From the NCBI GenBank assembly GCA_050949255.1, contig JBMNFJ010000016.1, positions 682,001 through 746,000 on the forward strand: a stretch of 64,000 nt of DNA, read 5' to 3'. Shown here piece after piece: positions 17,102 through 27,052 of this stretch. Source of the stretch: UBA3941 sp002385665. GTDB taxonomy: Bacteria > Bacillota > Clostridia > Caldicoprobacterales > UBA3941. Numbering within the stretch: position 1 is the stretch's first letter; each line of letters opens with the position of its first letter. Both the position numbers and the translations under genes were made by a program. Below the pieces are notes generated by a model, which saw nothing but the letters and a program-made list of their open reading frames with translations, had not been told where the DNA came from and did no database searches.

Positions 17102-19572
17102 ATGAAATTTTTAGAACTTGTTATATATGAATATCGGAAGGTGTATCGAAGCAAATCATTTGTTTTCTTTTTTCTTTCTATTTTTCTGATAAATGGTGCA
17201 TTGTTTATCTATACGCAATACCAAAATAACAGCATGTTACTGAAGCATATTAATGCCTATCAACAATTACATGACAAATACTCCGACATGGATATAGAGA
17301 CATCATACACAAGTATTAAGGATATGTTAATCCGTATCGATGTATATGGGGATCTCAGCACGCTAACAACCATGGCTAAAGATCATGAATTGGATATCTC
17401 TGATGAATTTGAACGGATCAGAGAACAATACCCTGCACTGGTGGAAGAATATCAGAATGGGACTATGCAGCTAATAACAGGGGAAATCCACACCGATCGT
17501 ATACTGGTAGAGAGGTTGTACCGGGATATCGCTCATGTATATACATATGAAGACTACTTAAATATCGTTGATGAACAGGCTGAGATGATTTCCGATTTTT
17601 CTATTTTCAGCAAAAGTGGAACTTTTTCCAAGAGAAACATAATCCGTACGGTTCGTGATTTTGATCCACTCCACGGTATCAACCTGCCCTATGCCAAATT
17701 GGATGCTTTTTCAGCAGTGGCGACATTCCCGATGACAGATATATTTATGCTTTTTGGCTTGTTTATATATTGTGTAGCTCTAATTGTAAGGGAAAAGGAT
17801 AGGGAAATTTTCCCCCTATTAAAATCCTGTAAATACGGCGGAGCCTCCCTGATAGGTGCCAAGCTGTTTTTTCTTGGGGTAAACTCCATCCTAATGGTTC
17901 TGCTTTTATATTTTACCAACTACGCTATAGCTGCGACTCTCTATGCCCATCAGATATGGGAGCACCGATTCAATGCAGCATATTATTCAAACAATGTACC
18001 ATTTTGATAAACCTATGGCAGTTTATCTGCGCAGCCATATTGATCAAAGCTGCATCCATATTTTTAATTGGATTGATTTTCATTACATTAATAATGGCAA
18101 TACGAAGTACCATATTATCCTACGCCGCTATATCTGTTCTCTTGGCTGTGGAATATGCAGCATGGAGTCTGATTGGTGTAAGTTCCTGGGCAAACCATCT
18201 AAAGTTTATAAATATTTTCTCGATGCTGGACGCCTCGGGCTTGTTTGCGAATTATGTAAATCTAAATTTCTTTGGGTATCCTTTTTCAGTTATGCGCTTA
18301 ATCTTCTACCTTTTACCTTCCCTATCCCTTCTAGGATGTTGGTATGTAATGACCACTTATTTGAAAGGCAGCCAGTTCACCTTGCCCTTACTGGAGCGGT
18401 TAGTTGACCTTATTCGCCGTAGGATCAGTTATATATCCCTACATAGTAGTTTGTTTTTTCACGAATTGTATAAGGCCATGGTGACACATAAGGGGGCTAT
18501 CATATTATTGGCTTTGGCTGTTTTCACAATCCATAGAGCATCTAACACCTTTGTATTGTTTCCCAGAGATGTCCAAGTATATAAGAGCTATTTACAGGAC
18601 TGGGAAGGGGAATTAACAAGTGAAACCATCGAAAAGGTTCAGGAAGAACAGGCCTTTTTTGACACAATTGGCCAACGCATGGCAGAGTTATCTGAATCTA
18701 AAGCTGCTGGCAACATATCCGAATCAGAATACGAAGGCAGCATAAATAAGCTACTCATGTATCAGGACAAACAAGAAGGGTTTTATAGAGTATATGAGCA
18801 GGTCATGTATCTTGAGGCGATTCACGAAGCGACAGGTATTAGGGTATGGCTATTGGATACCATCGGTTATAATAGGCTTTTTTCTATAAATTCTAAAACA
18901 GAAGAGGTAACAAACATATTATTGATACTTATGATATTATCCCTGCTTATATCCCCCACCTACGCTTATGACAATCAGAAAAAACTAGGGAACGTTATTA
19001 ATAGTTGTAGACGAGGTAGCGGTAATCTGGCAATAATCAAGATTATGTCGGCTACACTTTTAGCGCTAATAAGCATGATAATAGTAAATGGTACTGAGCT
19101 ATGGATGATAGAAAGGCTGTATGGATTGCCCGGCTTAATGGCGCCTATACAAAGTATTGAGGCATTTGGAGGGGTACCTTTCAATGTGAGTATTTTGGAA
19201 TATATACTCTTAGTAAATGCAATACGATTCATAGGTATCCTGGCAATGGCACTTTTAATCATTATAGTTTCGCGTTATTCCAACTCAATAGCGGCTGCAA
19301 GCGCTATCTCTTTGGCAGTAACTTGTATTCCGGCCTTGCTCTACCTTTTTGGATTTAAATATACCTTCTGGACAAGATTATTGTCGGTTTTATCCGGGAA
19401 TGCTCTGTTTATTAACATAGATTCCTATGGTTTCGTACATTCCATTATGTATATAGCAGTGAACATTTTGGTTCTTGCAGTAGAGATCTTTTTACTGGTT
19501 TATGGCAATAGATTCCGTGAAAAGCTACATATCTGGCGTGTTAAAGCTGTACAAAATGGCATTCCTATCTAG
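17102..19572 (+). pseudogene. ABC-2 type permease with internal duplication, frameshifted
   Basis: Two overlapping frames encode the halves of one protein. The first (ATG 17102) gives 301 residues and runs out at TGA 18005-18007. The coding character continues in the -1 frame from about 17946 to 19572. Restoring one C in the CCC at 17946-17948 would yield an uninterrupted protein of about 823 residues. The protein is duplicated: each half has an N-terminal membrane helix, a large extracytoplasmic loop and about five helices, with FLELVIYEYRKVYRSK resembling FFHELYKAMVTHKG. The cytosolic REKDREIFPLLKSCKYG matches YDNQKKLGNVINSCRRG. No ATPase gene lies next to it. A sequencing error is possible. 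Confidence 0.75.
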
Positions 19573-19722
19573 TATGTGTTTGAGCTAATAGTAATTTTGG
19601 GTCAATCTATAGGCATATAGGTAAAAGGAGACCAAACCCTATGGCAAATATAGCATGACTTATGGGGTTAAAGGTTATATTGTTGCTAATAATTATAACC
19701 CAATACCTAGAAATAAATTTAA

Positions 19723-20388
19723 TTAAGAAAAATTGCAAAAAGAGTAAAGTTTGCTGGGATCGGTGATTGTGACCTGCCCGCGACCGGTATCAATTATATC
19801 CTTTTCGCGTAGCAGCCTATAAATCCGGGCGACTTGGACCCGAGATACGTTTACAATGGATGACACTTCCTCCTGAGTCAAGTACAGGTGATTAAACCCA
19901 ATATTACTAGAACTTAGATGATACATATAAAGGAAATTAGCGACTCTGGCTGTTGCACTATTAAAGCATTGGTTAGCAGTTTCCAAACACATAAGCCTAA
20001 GGACTTTGCAGTAGTACTCTGCGATCTTGATGGCAAACATCTTATCTTCAAGGATCATATTCTTTACAGAAATATTGGAAAGCTCATAACAGCGTGTATC
20101 CGTTACCGATGTAAAGGTCACAAGGGTATCTTGGTTCTCAACCAGGGATTCCAGTCCAAAAAGGGTTCCCGGCATATGATAACCTACAGTTTTTTCCAAG
20201 CCGTTTATATTGGTCATAGAGGCCTTTACCAGGCCTTCTATAAGATAATAGAGATTATCGTTTTTATATCCGGGACAGCGGATAATTGTATTTCTATCAA
20301 ACTCTTGGGTAGAAATGGCAAAGTCTTTAAAAAGAGGTGCAAAGGCCTTTAAATCATCCCGAAGCCAAAAATTAGTTGAATAGAACAT
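19723..20388 (-). CDS. Crp/Fnr family transcription regulator
   Basis: The 221-residue protein has an N-terminal cyclic-nucleotide-binding-like beta roll (about 20-120, with FGLESLVENQ), a long dimer helix and a C-terminal winged helix-turn-helix (YLTQEEVSSIVNVSRVQVARIYRLL, about 168-192). It lacks the N-terminal cysteine cluster of true Fnr, so an iron-sulfur oxygen sensor is unlikely and the effector is unknown. The ATG is preceded on the minus strand by AGGGGGGA. It is divergent from the 2-enoate-reductase-like gene across 431 bp and is the natural candidate for its regulator. Confidence 0.9.
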   Translation of the reverse strand: MFYSTNFWLRDDLKAFAPLFKDFAISTQEFDRNTIIRCPGYKNDNLYYLIEGLVKASMTNINGLEKTVGYHMPGTLFGLESLVENQDTLVTFTSVTDTRCYELSNISVKNMILEDKMFAIKIAEYYCKVLRLMCLETANQCFNSATARVANFLYMYHLSSSNIGFNHLYLTQEEVSSIVNVSRVQVARIYRLLREKDIIDTGRGQVTITDPSKLYSFCNFS

Positions 20389-20819
20389 ATAATCCCCCCT
20401 TTTTTATAATTTTAAATATTCAAACAATTATTATATATTAATCATATGTCAAAATTCATGGCATAGTCAATGCTTTCAGGTGACAAAGTGTAAAACCTAA
20501 CATATGATAAATAATTAACAAATATATAAGTCTCTCGCTATTGCTATCATTATGGTCCGCTGGTAAAACATACCACATGTTACATCAATTCTTTCTAAAT
20601 GTTAACCAAAATACTATAATATGGAAGATTTGTATCCCGTGATACATTCGAATGGTCATACATGCCTTACAATTCTAATATATATTGATCTATAAGGGTT
20701 AATATACATCGGAAAGTATGTTAAATATGTATCAAGAATGACAGCTATATAATAAGGGTTCCTGTACAATTAGAAGGGAAGGTACAAGCCGAAAAATAAA
20801 CTGTTTGGAGGTAGTTAGT
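20389..20819. promoter_or_regulatory. Divergent regulatory region between Crp/Fnr gene and OYE gene
   Basis: This 431-bp AT-rich stretch has no gene. It contains the palindrome at 20631-20646, a TATAAT at 20748-20753 without a convincing -35, and a partial copy of the palindrome half-site (TGTATC at 20728-20733) just upstream of that -10. This is a layout expected for an activator-dependent promoter. Confidence 0.5.
20631..20646. promoter_or_regulatory. Candidate Crp/Fnr operator palindrome
   Basis: TGTATC-CCGT-GATACA is a perfect 6-bp inverted repeat with a 4-bp spacer, the size and symmetry of Crp/Fnr-family boxes. A half-site TGTATC recurs at 20728. The link to the adjacent regulator is inference. 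Confidence 0.45.
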
Positions 20820-22757
20820 ATGTCACGTATGTTTCCTAATCTTTTCTCAGAAGGTAGTATAGGCAAGCTGAAGATTAAAAATCGTATTTTGAAAGCACCC
20901 CAATCCACTGGAATGAGTAATATGGACGGCACTGTTAGCGATCGATTGATCAGGTATTATACTGAACAGGCAAGGGGCGGGGTAGGACTTGTTGTGGTGG
21001 AATATGCTTATGTTGACGACATAGCCAGCAAATCTGCCCATTGTCACCTTGGGATCTCCAATAATGAACACATACCAGGCCTTGCCTGGCTTGCAGAAAC
21101 CATCATGGACAATGGTGCAAGGGCCGGAATTCAGATTGAACATTGCGGAAGACAAAAGTTTTTAGGTACACCTCCGATTGTCGCGCCCTCAGCTATGCCT
21201 TGGCCGGCTCTATATGATAGGGTCGGATTGGATGCAGTACCACATGAACTAAGCATATCTGAAATCCAGGATATAGTAGAAGCCTTTGGGGACGCGGCAC
21301 AGCGGGCTGTATCCGCGGGTTTTGAATTGGTTGAGATCCATGGAGCCCATGGATATTTACTAACGAATTTCTTTTCACCTCATACCAACAAACGCACCGA
21401 CTGGTATGGGGGCTCCCTGGAAAATCGTATGCGCATATACATAGAGATCGTCAGAAATATCCGTAAGAAAATTGGGCCTGATTTTCCATTAACGATACGC
21501 CTTAGCGGTACTGACTATGAACCGGACGGTTTTCCCATTGAAGATACCATAGTCCTATCAAAGGTGCTGAAGGATGAAGGTATTGATGCCATTCACGTAT
21601 CCGGCGGAGATCACCATACGATGATCCATCAGGTAAGCCCCATGTCCATGTCAATTTGTCACAATACTTGGGCAGCTGAGGTAATTAAGAAAGAAGTAGA
21701 CATTCCTATCATAGCCTCCGGTTCCATAACACTACCCGAATATGCTGAAGAGATTATATCAACAGGCAAGGCCGATTTTGTAGGCTTAGGGAGGCCGTTA
21801 TGGGCGGATCCCTATTGGCCACAAAAAGCAATGGAAGACAGACCTGAGGATATTCGTCCTTGCATCAGATGCAATGAAGGATGCCTGGAAAGGAGCTTTT
21901 TCCGATTCAAAGCGGTTACTTGTGCCGTAAATCCGAAAATTTCCAGGGAGGGACAGCTGGAGATAACCCCCGCTGAAAAAGTCAAAAAGATAGCTGTTGT
22001 AGGTGGTGGACCGGCTGGTATGGAATTTGCCAGGGTGGCCAAGCTGCGTGGTCATGAGGTTACATTATATGAAAAGGATAGGCTGGGTGGAGCCCTTAAC
22101 GAAGCTGCTGTACCGGAATTTAAGGCAGATATAAGGCCCCTCACCAAAAGCCTCATAACCCAGGTGGAAAAGCTAGGGATCCCCGTCATTAATAAAGAAG
22201 CCGATATTGAGGATCTTAAAGACTTTGATGCAGTAGTAGTGGCGGTTGGAGGTGCTGAACTAGAGCTGAATTTACCTGGAGAGGAAATGGACCATGTCAT
22301 CTCAGCCCTAGATGTACTGAATAACCATAAAGAAGTAGGGGATAAGATAGTTGTGATAGGGGGAGGATTAGTAGGTACGGAAACAGCTCTTTATTTGGCT
22401 GAAAGCGGTAAGAGTGTTATCTTAGTTGAGATGCAGGATGCAATAATGAAGGATGTAGCTGTAACCGATCAAATTGCCTATGGGGAGAGAATTGCTCAAA
22501 CCCAAATGGAGATTCTGGTTGGGCACAAATTGGTAGAGATTAAGGAAAACAGTATAGTTGTGGAGCATGCGGGTGGCTTAAAGGAAATTGAAGCCGATAC
22601 CGTTATCATGGCTGTTGGCTTTAGACCCCAGCCCCAGCTGGAAGAAAAGCTTAAATCTGTTGATGGGTTAGAGGTATATTCAATCGGCGATTGCATAAAG
22701 CCCGCAAAGATTTTTGATGCTTTCCATGCAGGATATAAATTAGGGTTAAGGATTTAG
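20820..22757 (+). CDS. NADH:flavin oxidoreductase, Old Yellow Enzyme / 2-enoate reductase type
   Basis: The 645-residue protein has an FMN-binding TIM barrel (about 1-340; HGAHGYLLTNFFSPHTNKR near 180) and a 4Fe-4S cysteine set CIRCNEGC...C near 350-366. A C-terminal FAD/NAD(P) module follows (VVGGGPAGMEFARVAKLRG near 400, VVIGGGLVGTETALYLAESG near 515). This is the layout of 2-enoate reductase, 2,4-dienoyl-CoA reductase (FadH) and bile-acid enoate reductases. The substrate is probably an activated C=C bond but cannot be fixed. TTTGGAGG at 20804-20811 selects the ATG at 20820. It is monocistronic, with a strong terminator. Confidence 0.92.
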   Translation: MSRMFPNLFSEGSIGKLKIKNRILKAPQSTGMSNMDGTVSDRLIRYYTEQARGGVGLVVVEYAYVDDIASKSAHCHLGISNNEHIPGLAWLAETIMDNGARAGIQIEHCGRQKFLGTPPIVAPSAMPWPALYDRVGLDAVPHELSISEIQDIVEAFGDAAQRAVSAGFELVEIHGAHGYLLTNFFSPHTNKRTDWYGGSLENRMRIYIEIVRNIRKKIGPDFPLTIRLSGTDYEPDGFPIEDTIVLSKVLKDEGIDAIHVSGGDHHTMIHQVSPMSMSICHNTWAAEVIKKEVDIPIIASGSITLPEYAEEIISTGKADFVGLGRPLWADPYWPQKAMEDRPEDIRPCIRCNEGCLERSFFRFKAVTCAVNPKISREGQLEITPAEKVKKIAVVGGGPAGMEFARVAKLRGHEVTLYEKDRLGGALNEAAVPEFKADIRPLTKSLITQVEKLGIPVINKEADIEDLKDFDAVVVAVGGAELELNLPGEEMDHVISALDVLNNHKEVGDKIVVIGGGLVGTETALYLAESGKSVILVEMQDAIMKDVAVTDQIAYGERIAQTQMEILVGHKLVEIKENSIVVEHAGGLKEIEADTVIMAVGFRPQPQLEEKLKSVDGLEVYSIGDCIKPAKIFDAFHAGYKLGLRI

Positions 22758-22824
22758 GCATGGTTTAAACCGAAAATTAAAATTACTAATATATTGTAAT
22801 TTGGAGCCTAGAATTATTACACTT

Positions 22825-22860
22825 GCCGATTAAGGAACAAAATCCTTAATCGGCTTTTTA
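22825..22860 (+). terminator. Intrinsic terminator after the OYE gene
   Basis: GCCGATTAAGG (22825-22835) pairs perfectly with CCTTAATCGGC (22844-22854) around an 8-nt loop and is followed by TTTTTA. Confidence 0.92.
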
Positions 22861-23016
22861 ATTGGTTTATTTATGTTGCAATAAAGCCTTTTTTGCCAAA
22901 AAGTTAAAAATGTTGTACAATAATTGCTGGTCATAATTTTTTAAACTGTTGATGGATATTTATCGACGGTTCTCGTATTTGTTATGTAGTAAAACAACAT
23001 GAGGGGGCAGTTCTTT

Positions 23017-23724
23017 ATGATTTTATACGTTATTAGACATGGCGATCCAGATTATTCCACGGACACTTTAACTCCAAAAGGGAAATTGCAAGCCCAAGCC
23101 CTGGCTAAAAGACTGGGAGTATATGGTGTCGATGTTGTTTATTCATCCCCTTTGGGAAGGGCAAGAGAAACAGCAAAGGCAACCTGTGATCTGTTGGGAT
23201 TGGAATGTAATATAGAACCATGGACCAGCGAATCCGAAGCCTGGGAAAGATTTGCGGGTATAATGCCGGATGGGAGTAAATCATGGGTTTTTAGTCAGCA
23301 GACTACCGTTTTAAAAAATGATGAGACCGTAAATTTGGGTGAATCATGGTATAAGGCCAAAGGCCTGCAAATGATAGATGGTAAAAAGGGATACGATGAA
23401 TTAATTGATGCTTCGGATAAATTTTTATACAAATTAGGCTATGAACGCAAGGGGAGCGTATATAAAATTATTAGGCCGAATAATGATAAGGTAGCCCTGT
23501 TTTGTCACCAAGGTTTCGGCTTGACCTGGATGTCCCATTTGCTACAGATACCGCCCCATCTATTTTGGTCTAGCTTTGATATGTCCCATTCAAGCTTTTC
23601 TGTGTTTGAGTTTAAGAATAATAGTGACGGTCTCACGACTCCTAAATGCTTGTGTTTGTCTGATAATTCACATATCTATAAGGAAGGGTTGCCTCTAAAA
23701 TATAATAATATGCTTGAATTTTAG
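23017..23724 (+). CDS. Histidine phosphatase family protein
   Basis: The N-terminus carries the phosphoglycerate-mutase-like RHG motif (VIRHGDPDY, catalytic His near residue 8) followed by YSSPLGRARETA. The second catalytic histidine is probably in LFCHQGFG. The 235-residue protein is longer than simple phosphoglycerate mutases and has an insert (about 70-140) of unknown role. Substrate is unknown. A GAGGGGG run at 23001-23007 favours the ATG at 23017 over the ATG at 22999. It is flanked by non-coding stretches on both sides. Confidence 0.85.
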   Translation: MILYVIRHGDPDYSTDTLTPKGKLQAQALAKRLGVYGVDVVYSSPLGRARETAKATCDLLGLECNIEPWTSESEAWERFAGIMPDGSKSWVFSQQTTVLKNDETVNLGESWYKAKGLQMIDGKKGYDELIDASDKFLYKLGYERKGSVYKIIRPNNDKVALFCHQGFGLTWMSHLLQIPPHLFWSSFDMSHSSFSVFEFKNNSDGLTTPKCLCLSDNSHIYKEGLPLKYNNMLEF

Positions 23725-24006
23725 CCTAAGTTTACTAAAGGCTTTATTATTTGTGTTGTAATTGATTTAGAACTTCTTAAATGTTAAAAAATAAGCAAAA
23801 AATAGCCTTAAGGAATATATAACATCGTAAATCAAGGGAAGTATATTACGTGGGAAATGAAGCCTGCTTGTGTTGGGGTTTCTAGGTCGCTATTTTGGGG
23901 TATATTCAAGGAGAACAATTTTTTGGGTAATAGAAGGATATTGGACATATATGTTGTATATATAATATAGAAAGAAAAAGAATAGGGATGGTTTAAAGGG
24001 GATAAT
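23725..24006. other. Intergenic region upstream of dgt
   Basis: These 282 bases hold no gene. A weak AGCCT/AGGCT stem with a T-rich tail at about 23724-23752 may end the phosphatase transcript. The dgt promoter is at the right-hand end. Confidence 0.4.
23941..23968 (+). promoter_or_regulatory. Probable sigma-A promoter of dgt
   Basis: TTGGAC at 23941-23946 is followed by TATAAT at 23961-23966 (14 bp) and overlapping TAATAT at 23963-23968 (16 bp). It lies about 40 bp upstream of the dgt start. Confidence 0.5.
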
Positions 24007-24990
24007 ATGATTATTCGGAAAGAGATGGAAAGGCGGGAACAAGAATATTTATCACCCTATGCAGCTTTAAGTGCCCATTCAAAAGGCCGGCAATATCCCC
24101 AAGAGAAGTGCAATATCCGCACCGAGTTTCAAAGGGACAGGGATAGAATCCTTCACAGTAAGTCCTTTCGACGTTTAAAACATAAGACTCAGGTGTTTAT
24201 TGCTCCAGAAGGTGATCATTACAGGACCCGTCTTACTCATACTTTGGAGGTCTCACAGATTAGCCGGACCATAGCCAGGGCCTTAAAGCTTAACGAAGAC
24301 CTTACGGAGGCTATCGCTCTGGGTCATGACCTGGGTCATACACCCTTTGGTCATATGGGCGAGAGGACCTTAAACAAGGTATCAAGAAATGGATTTAAAC
24401 ATAATTTGCAAAGTCTCAGGGTTGTGGAGACGTTAGAGGACGGGCATGGTCTTAACCTTACCTGGGAAGTCAGAGACGGAATAAAAAACCATACCGAATC
24501 TGAGGAACCGTCAACCCTGGAGGGTAAAATAGTGAGACTTAGCGACCGGATTGCTTATATAAACCACGACATAGATGATGCTATAAGAGCCAATATTATC
24601 TCACAGGAAAGTCTGCCTAGATCTTGTATTAAAGTACTGGGTGAAACCCATGGCCAGCGAATTAATAATATGGTGGAGGACGTCATATCTAGTAGCTTAA
24701 ATAAAGCCTATATTAGGATGTCTGATAAGGTTGAAAAAGCCACAAATGAATTAAGGGATTTTATGTTTGAGAAGGTATATGTGGGAACGATATCCAAAAA
24801 CCAAGAAAATGAGGCCGATAATGTTATAAAGGGGCTCTTTTATTATTTTTCAAACAATCCACAAATGCTACCACCGGAATACTTTAAAAGTGTATCCAGG
24901 TGGGGAGTAGAACAGGTGGTGTGCGACTATATAGCGGGTATGACAGACAGATATGCCCTTGGGGTTTTTGAATCATTACAAAACCGTTAG
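24007..24990 (+). CDS. dgt: dGTPase-like HD phosphohydrolase
   Basis: The 327-residue protein has the HD-domain signature of deoxynucleoside triphosphate triphosphohydrolases: RTRLTHTLEVSQISR near residue 76, LGHDLGHTPFGHMGE near 101 and YINHDIDDA near 186. These enzymes release tripolyphosphate from dNTPs and tune the dNTP pool. Encoding just before dnaG is common in Clostridia and fits a replication-linked role. The ATG at 24007 follows AAAGGGGATA. Exact nucleotide preference cannot be read from the sequence. Confidence 0.92.
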   Translation: MIIRKEMERREQEYLSPYAALSAHSKGRQYPQEKCNIRTEFQRDRDRILHSKSFRRLKHKTQVFIAPEGDHYRTRLTHTLEVSQISRTIARALKLNEDLTEAIALGHDLGHTPFGHMGERTLNKVSRNGFKHNLQSLRVVETLEDGHGLNLTWEVRDGIKNHTESEEPSTLEGKIVRLSDRIAYINHDIDDAIRANIISQESLPRSCIKVLGETHGQRINNMVEDVISSSLNKAYIRMSDKVEKATNELRDFMFEKVYVGTISKNQENEADNVIKGLFYYFSNNPQMLPPEYFKSVSRWGVEQVVCDYIAGMTDRYALGVFESLQNR

Positions 24991-25091
24991 AAAGAAAAAT
25001 CAATCATATTATTTGGTAATAACTAGCATAATAAGTGGGACAGCATGTTGAGGAGGGTTGTCCGGCGACCTAACAAAATGTTGTATCAAAA

Positions 25092-25120
25092 GAAGGAAAT
25101 TGACAAAGCATGTCGAATAT
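25092..25120 (+). promoter_or_regulatory. Candidate sigma-H promoter of dnaG-rpoD
   Basis: GAAGGAAAT (25092-25100) and GTCGAATAT (25112-25120) match the sigma-H consensus RNAGGAWWT / RNNGAATWW with an 11-bp spacer. The site is 100 bp upstream of dnaG. In B. subtilis the equivalent dnaG-sigA operon has a known sigma-H promoter. Confidence 0.65.
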
Positions 25121-25219
25121 AAATCTAGGAGTTTTGTTACCAGGATTATTAATAGAACCCTAAAGCTTATATTGATATGCTGATTGATGTATATGGCGCG
25201 AGGATGATAGGTGGTGACA

Positions 25220-27052
25220 ATGCCCAATTATTTGCCTGAAGACTTTATAGAGGAAGTAAGGGTTGCCAATGAAATAACAGATGTATTATCCGAATACTTG
25301 ACACTAAAACCTAAGGGAAAAAACTATTTTGGTTTATGTCCCTTTCATAATGAAAAGACGCCCTCTTTTTCCGTAGATCCAGAGAAGCAATTGTATCATT
25401 GTTTCGGTTGCGGCGCGGGTGGCAATGTATTCACTTTTATTATGGACCAGGAGAGATTGGATTTTATAGATTCTGTAAAATTTCTGGCGCAACGTAAAGG
25501 AATTCCTCTGCCGGGTTCTATAGAAAGTCCCCAGGACGAAGAAACCAGAAAGCATAAGGAGCAGCTGTACAGGCTCAATAGGGAAGCGGCACTGTACTAT
25601 CATGAGAATCTATTGTCCCACCATGGTAGGCATGCTTTGGAATATTTAAAGTCCAGGGGAATAGATCAAAGAATAATCAAAACTTTTGGTATAGGATACG
25701 CCCCTAGATCCTGGGATTCTACTAAGAACTATCTACTAAGTAAAGGATTTGATAAACAGCTACTGACCGAGACGGGCTTAATCCTTGAAAAGAATCAAAG
25801 GGAGTATGATCGATTTCGGGATAGAATAATGTTTCCCATAATTGATCACCGAGATAGGGTAGTAGGGTTTGGAGGAAGAGTTTTAGACGATTCGGCCCCC
25901 AAATATTTAAACTCCCCGGAAAGTCCCATTTTCAATAAGGGAAGTGTTCTGTTTGGCCTTAACCTAGCAAGAAAGCGACGGCCTATCGAGAGTTTTATAA
26001 TAGTCGAGGGGTATCTGGATGTTATAACTCTTCACCGGTTTGGTATATATAATGGTGTAGCTTCCTTGGGTACTGCCCTTACGCCGGACCAAGCCAGATT
26101 AATGAGAAGATATGCCCAGAATATCTACACTGCATATGATGGGGATACCGCGGGTCAGAAGGCAACACTTAGGGGGCTGGACATATTAAAAAGTGTAGGA
26201 TGTAATGTCAGGGTTATTGTATTTCCAAAGGGAATGGACCCTGATGACATTCTGGTAAACCATGGCATTGAGTATTTTAATAAACTTATGAACAATGCTA
26301 TGACTATAACGGACTTTAAGCTAGATCGATTACAAGCCCAATATGATCTGGACAACCAGGAAGAAAAGGTTGAATTTACCACAAAGGCAGTTCGTATATT
26401 GACTGATGTAGATAATCTCTTGGAAAGAGATATATATATCCAGAGATTAAATAATTTAACCGGATTCAGACCGGAGCTCTTATATAGATATGTAGAGCAG
26501 GTAGAGAACAGAGGAGGAAAGCCGGGTCTAAAAAAGAATAAAATTGGTAATAATAGGCATACTACACCTATTAGAAAAGCTAGGATTCATATAGCTGCCA
26601 ATATTAAGGCCGAAATGCATCTAATTAGGCTTATGGCCTCGGATGAGGAGATGGCGAAAAGGATTATTAACCGGCTTGGGGATTTAAGATTTGATGATCC
26701 TATTCATAACAAAGTAGCTGACATTATCAAAGAGTTAATAGCCAGAGATGTTGGTCTAAACCCCGCACAAGTACTCAATTATGTGCAGGATGACAAGTTA
26801 AGGGGTAAAATTACTGAAATATTTGAGATAGAAATGGAGTATGATAATGTAGATAGATATATAGATGACTGTATAGGAGAACTCCGGCGCTCACAACTGG
26901 AAAAAAGAAGGAATTACTTGATGGAACAAATTTCAAGGATGGATGAAATGCAAGAGCATAATTCCATAGAATATAAAAACTTGGTTGAGGAGCTGAGCGC
27001 TATTAATAGGATGACTAAATTGGATCCTTTCGGAAAGGAGGAGGTTATGTGA
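25220..27052 (+). CDS. dnaG: DNA primase DnaG
   Basis: DnaG makes RNA primers for replication. The N-terminal zinc-binding domain (CPFHNEKTPSF...CFGCGAGG, about residues 37-62), the TOPRIM core (EGYLDVITLHRFG near 255) and a C-terminal helicase-interacting region are all present in 610 residues. AGGTGGTG at 25210-25217 supports the ATG at 25220; GTG 25211 and GTG 25214 are in frame but less likely. The gene overlaps rpoD by 4 bp, as in the classical macromolecular synthesis operon. Confidence 0.97.
   Translation: MPNYLPEDFIEEVRVANEITDVLSEYLTLKPKGKNYFGLCPFHNEKTPSFSVDPEKQLYHCFGCGAGGNVFTFIMDQERLDFIDSVKFLAQRKGIPLPGSIESPQDEETRKHKEQLYRLNREAALYYHENLLSHHGRHALEYLKSRGIDQRIIKTFGIGYAPRSWDSTKNYLLSKGFDKQLLTETGLILEKNQREYDRFRDRIMFPIIDHRDRVVGFGGRVLDDSAPKYLNSPESPIFNKGSVLFGLNLARKRRPIESFIIVEGYLDVITLHRFGIYNGVASLGTALTPDQARLMRRYAQNIYTAYDGDTAGQKATLRGLDILKSVGCNVRVIVFPKGMDPDDILVNHGIEYFNKLMNNAMTITDFKLDRLQAQYDLDNQEEKVEFTTKAVRILTDVDNLLERDIYIQRLNNLTGFRPELLYRYVEQVENRGGKPGLKKNKIGNNRHTTPIRKARIHIAANIKAEMHLIRLMASDEEMAKRIINRLGDLRFDDPIHNKVADIIKELIARDVGLNPAQVLNYVQDDKLRGKITEIFEIEMEYDNVDRYIDDCIGELRRSQLEKRRNYLMEQISRMDEMQEHNSIEYKNLVEELSAINRMTKLDPFGKEEVM

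Noticed and set aside
17943..18407. Third-frame reading (154 codons) over the permease frameshift
   Set aside because: It contradicts the membrane pattern that continues cleanly in the 17956-19572 frame; it is a shadow.
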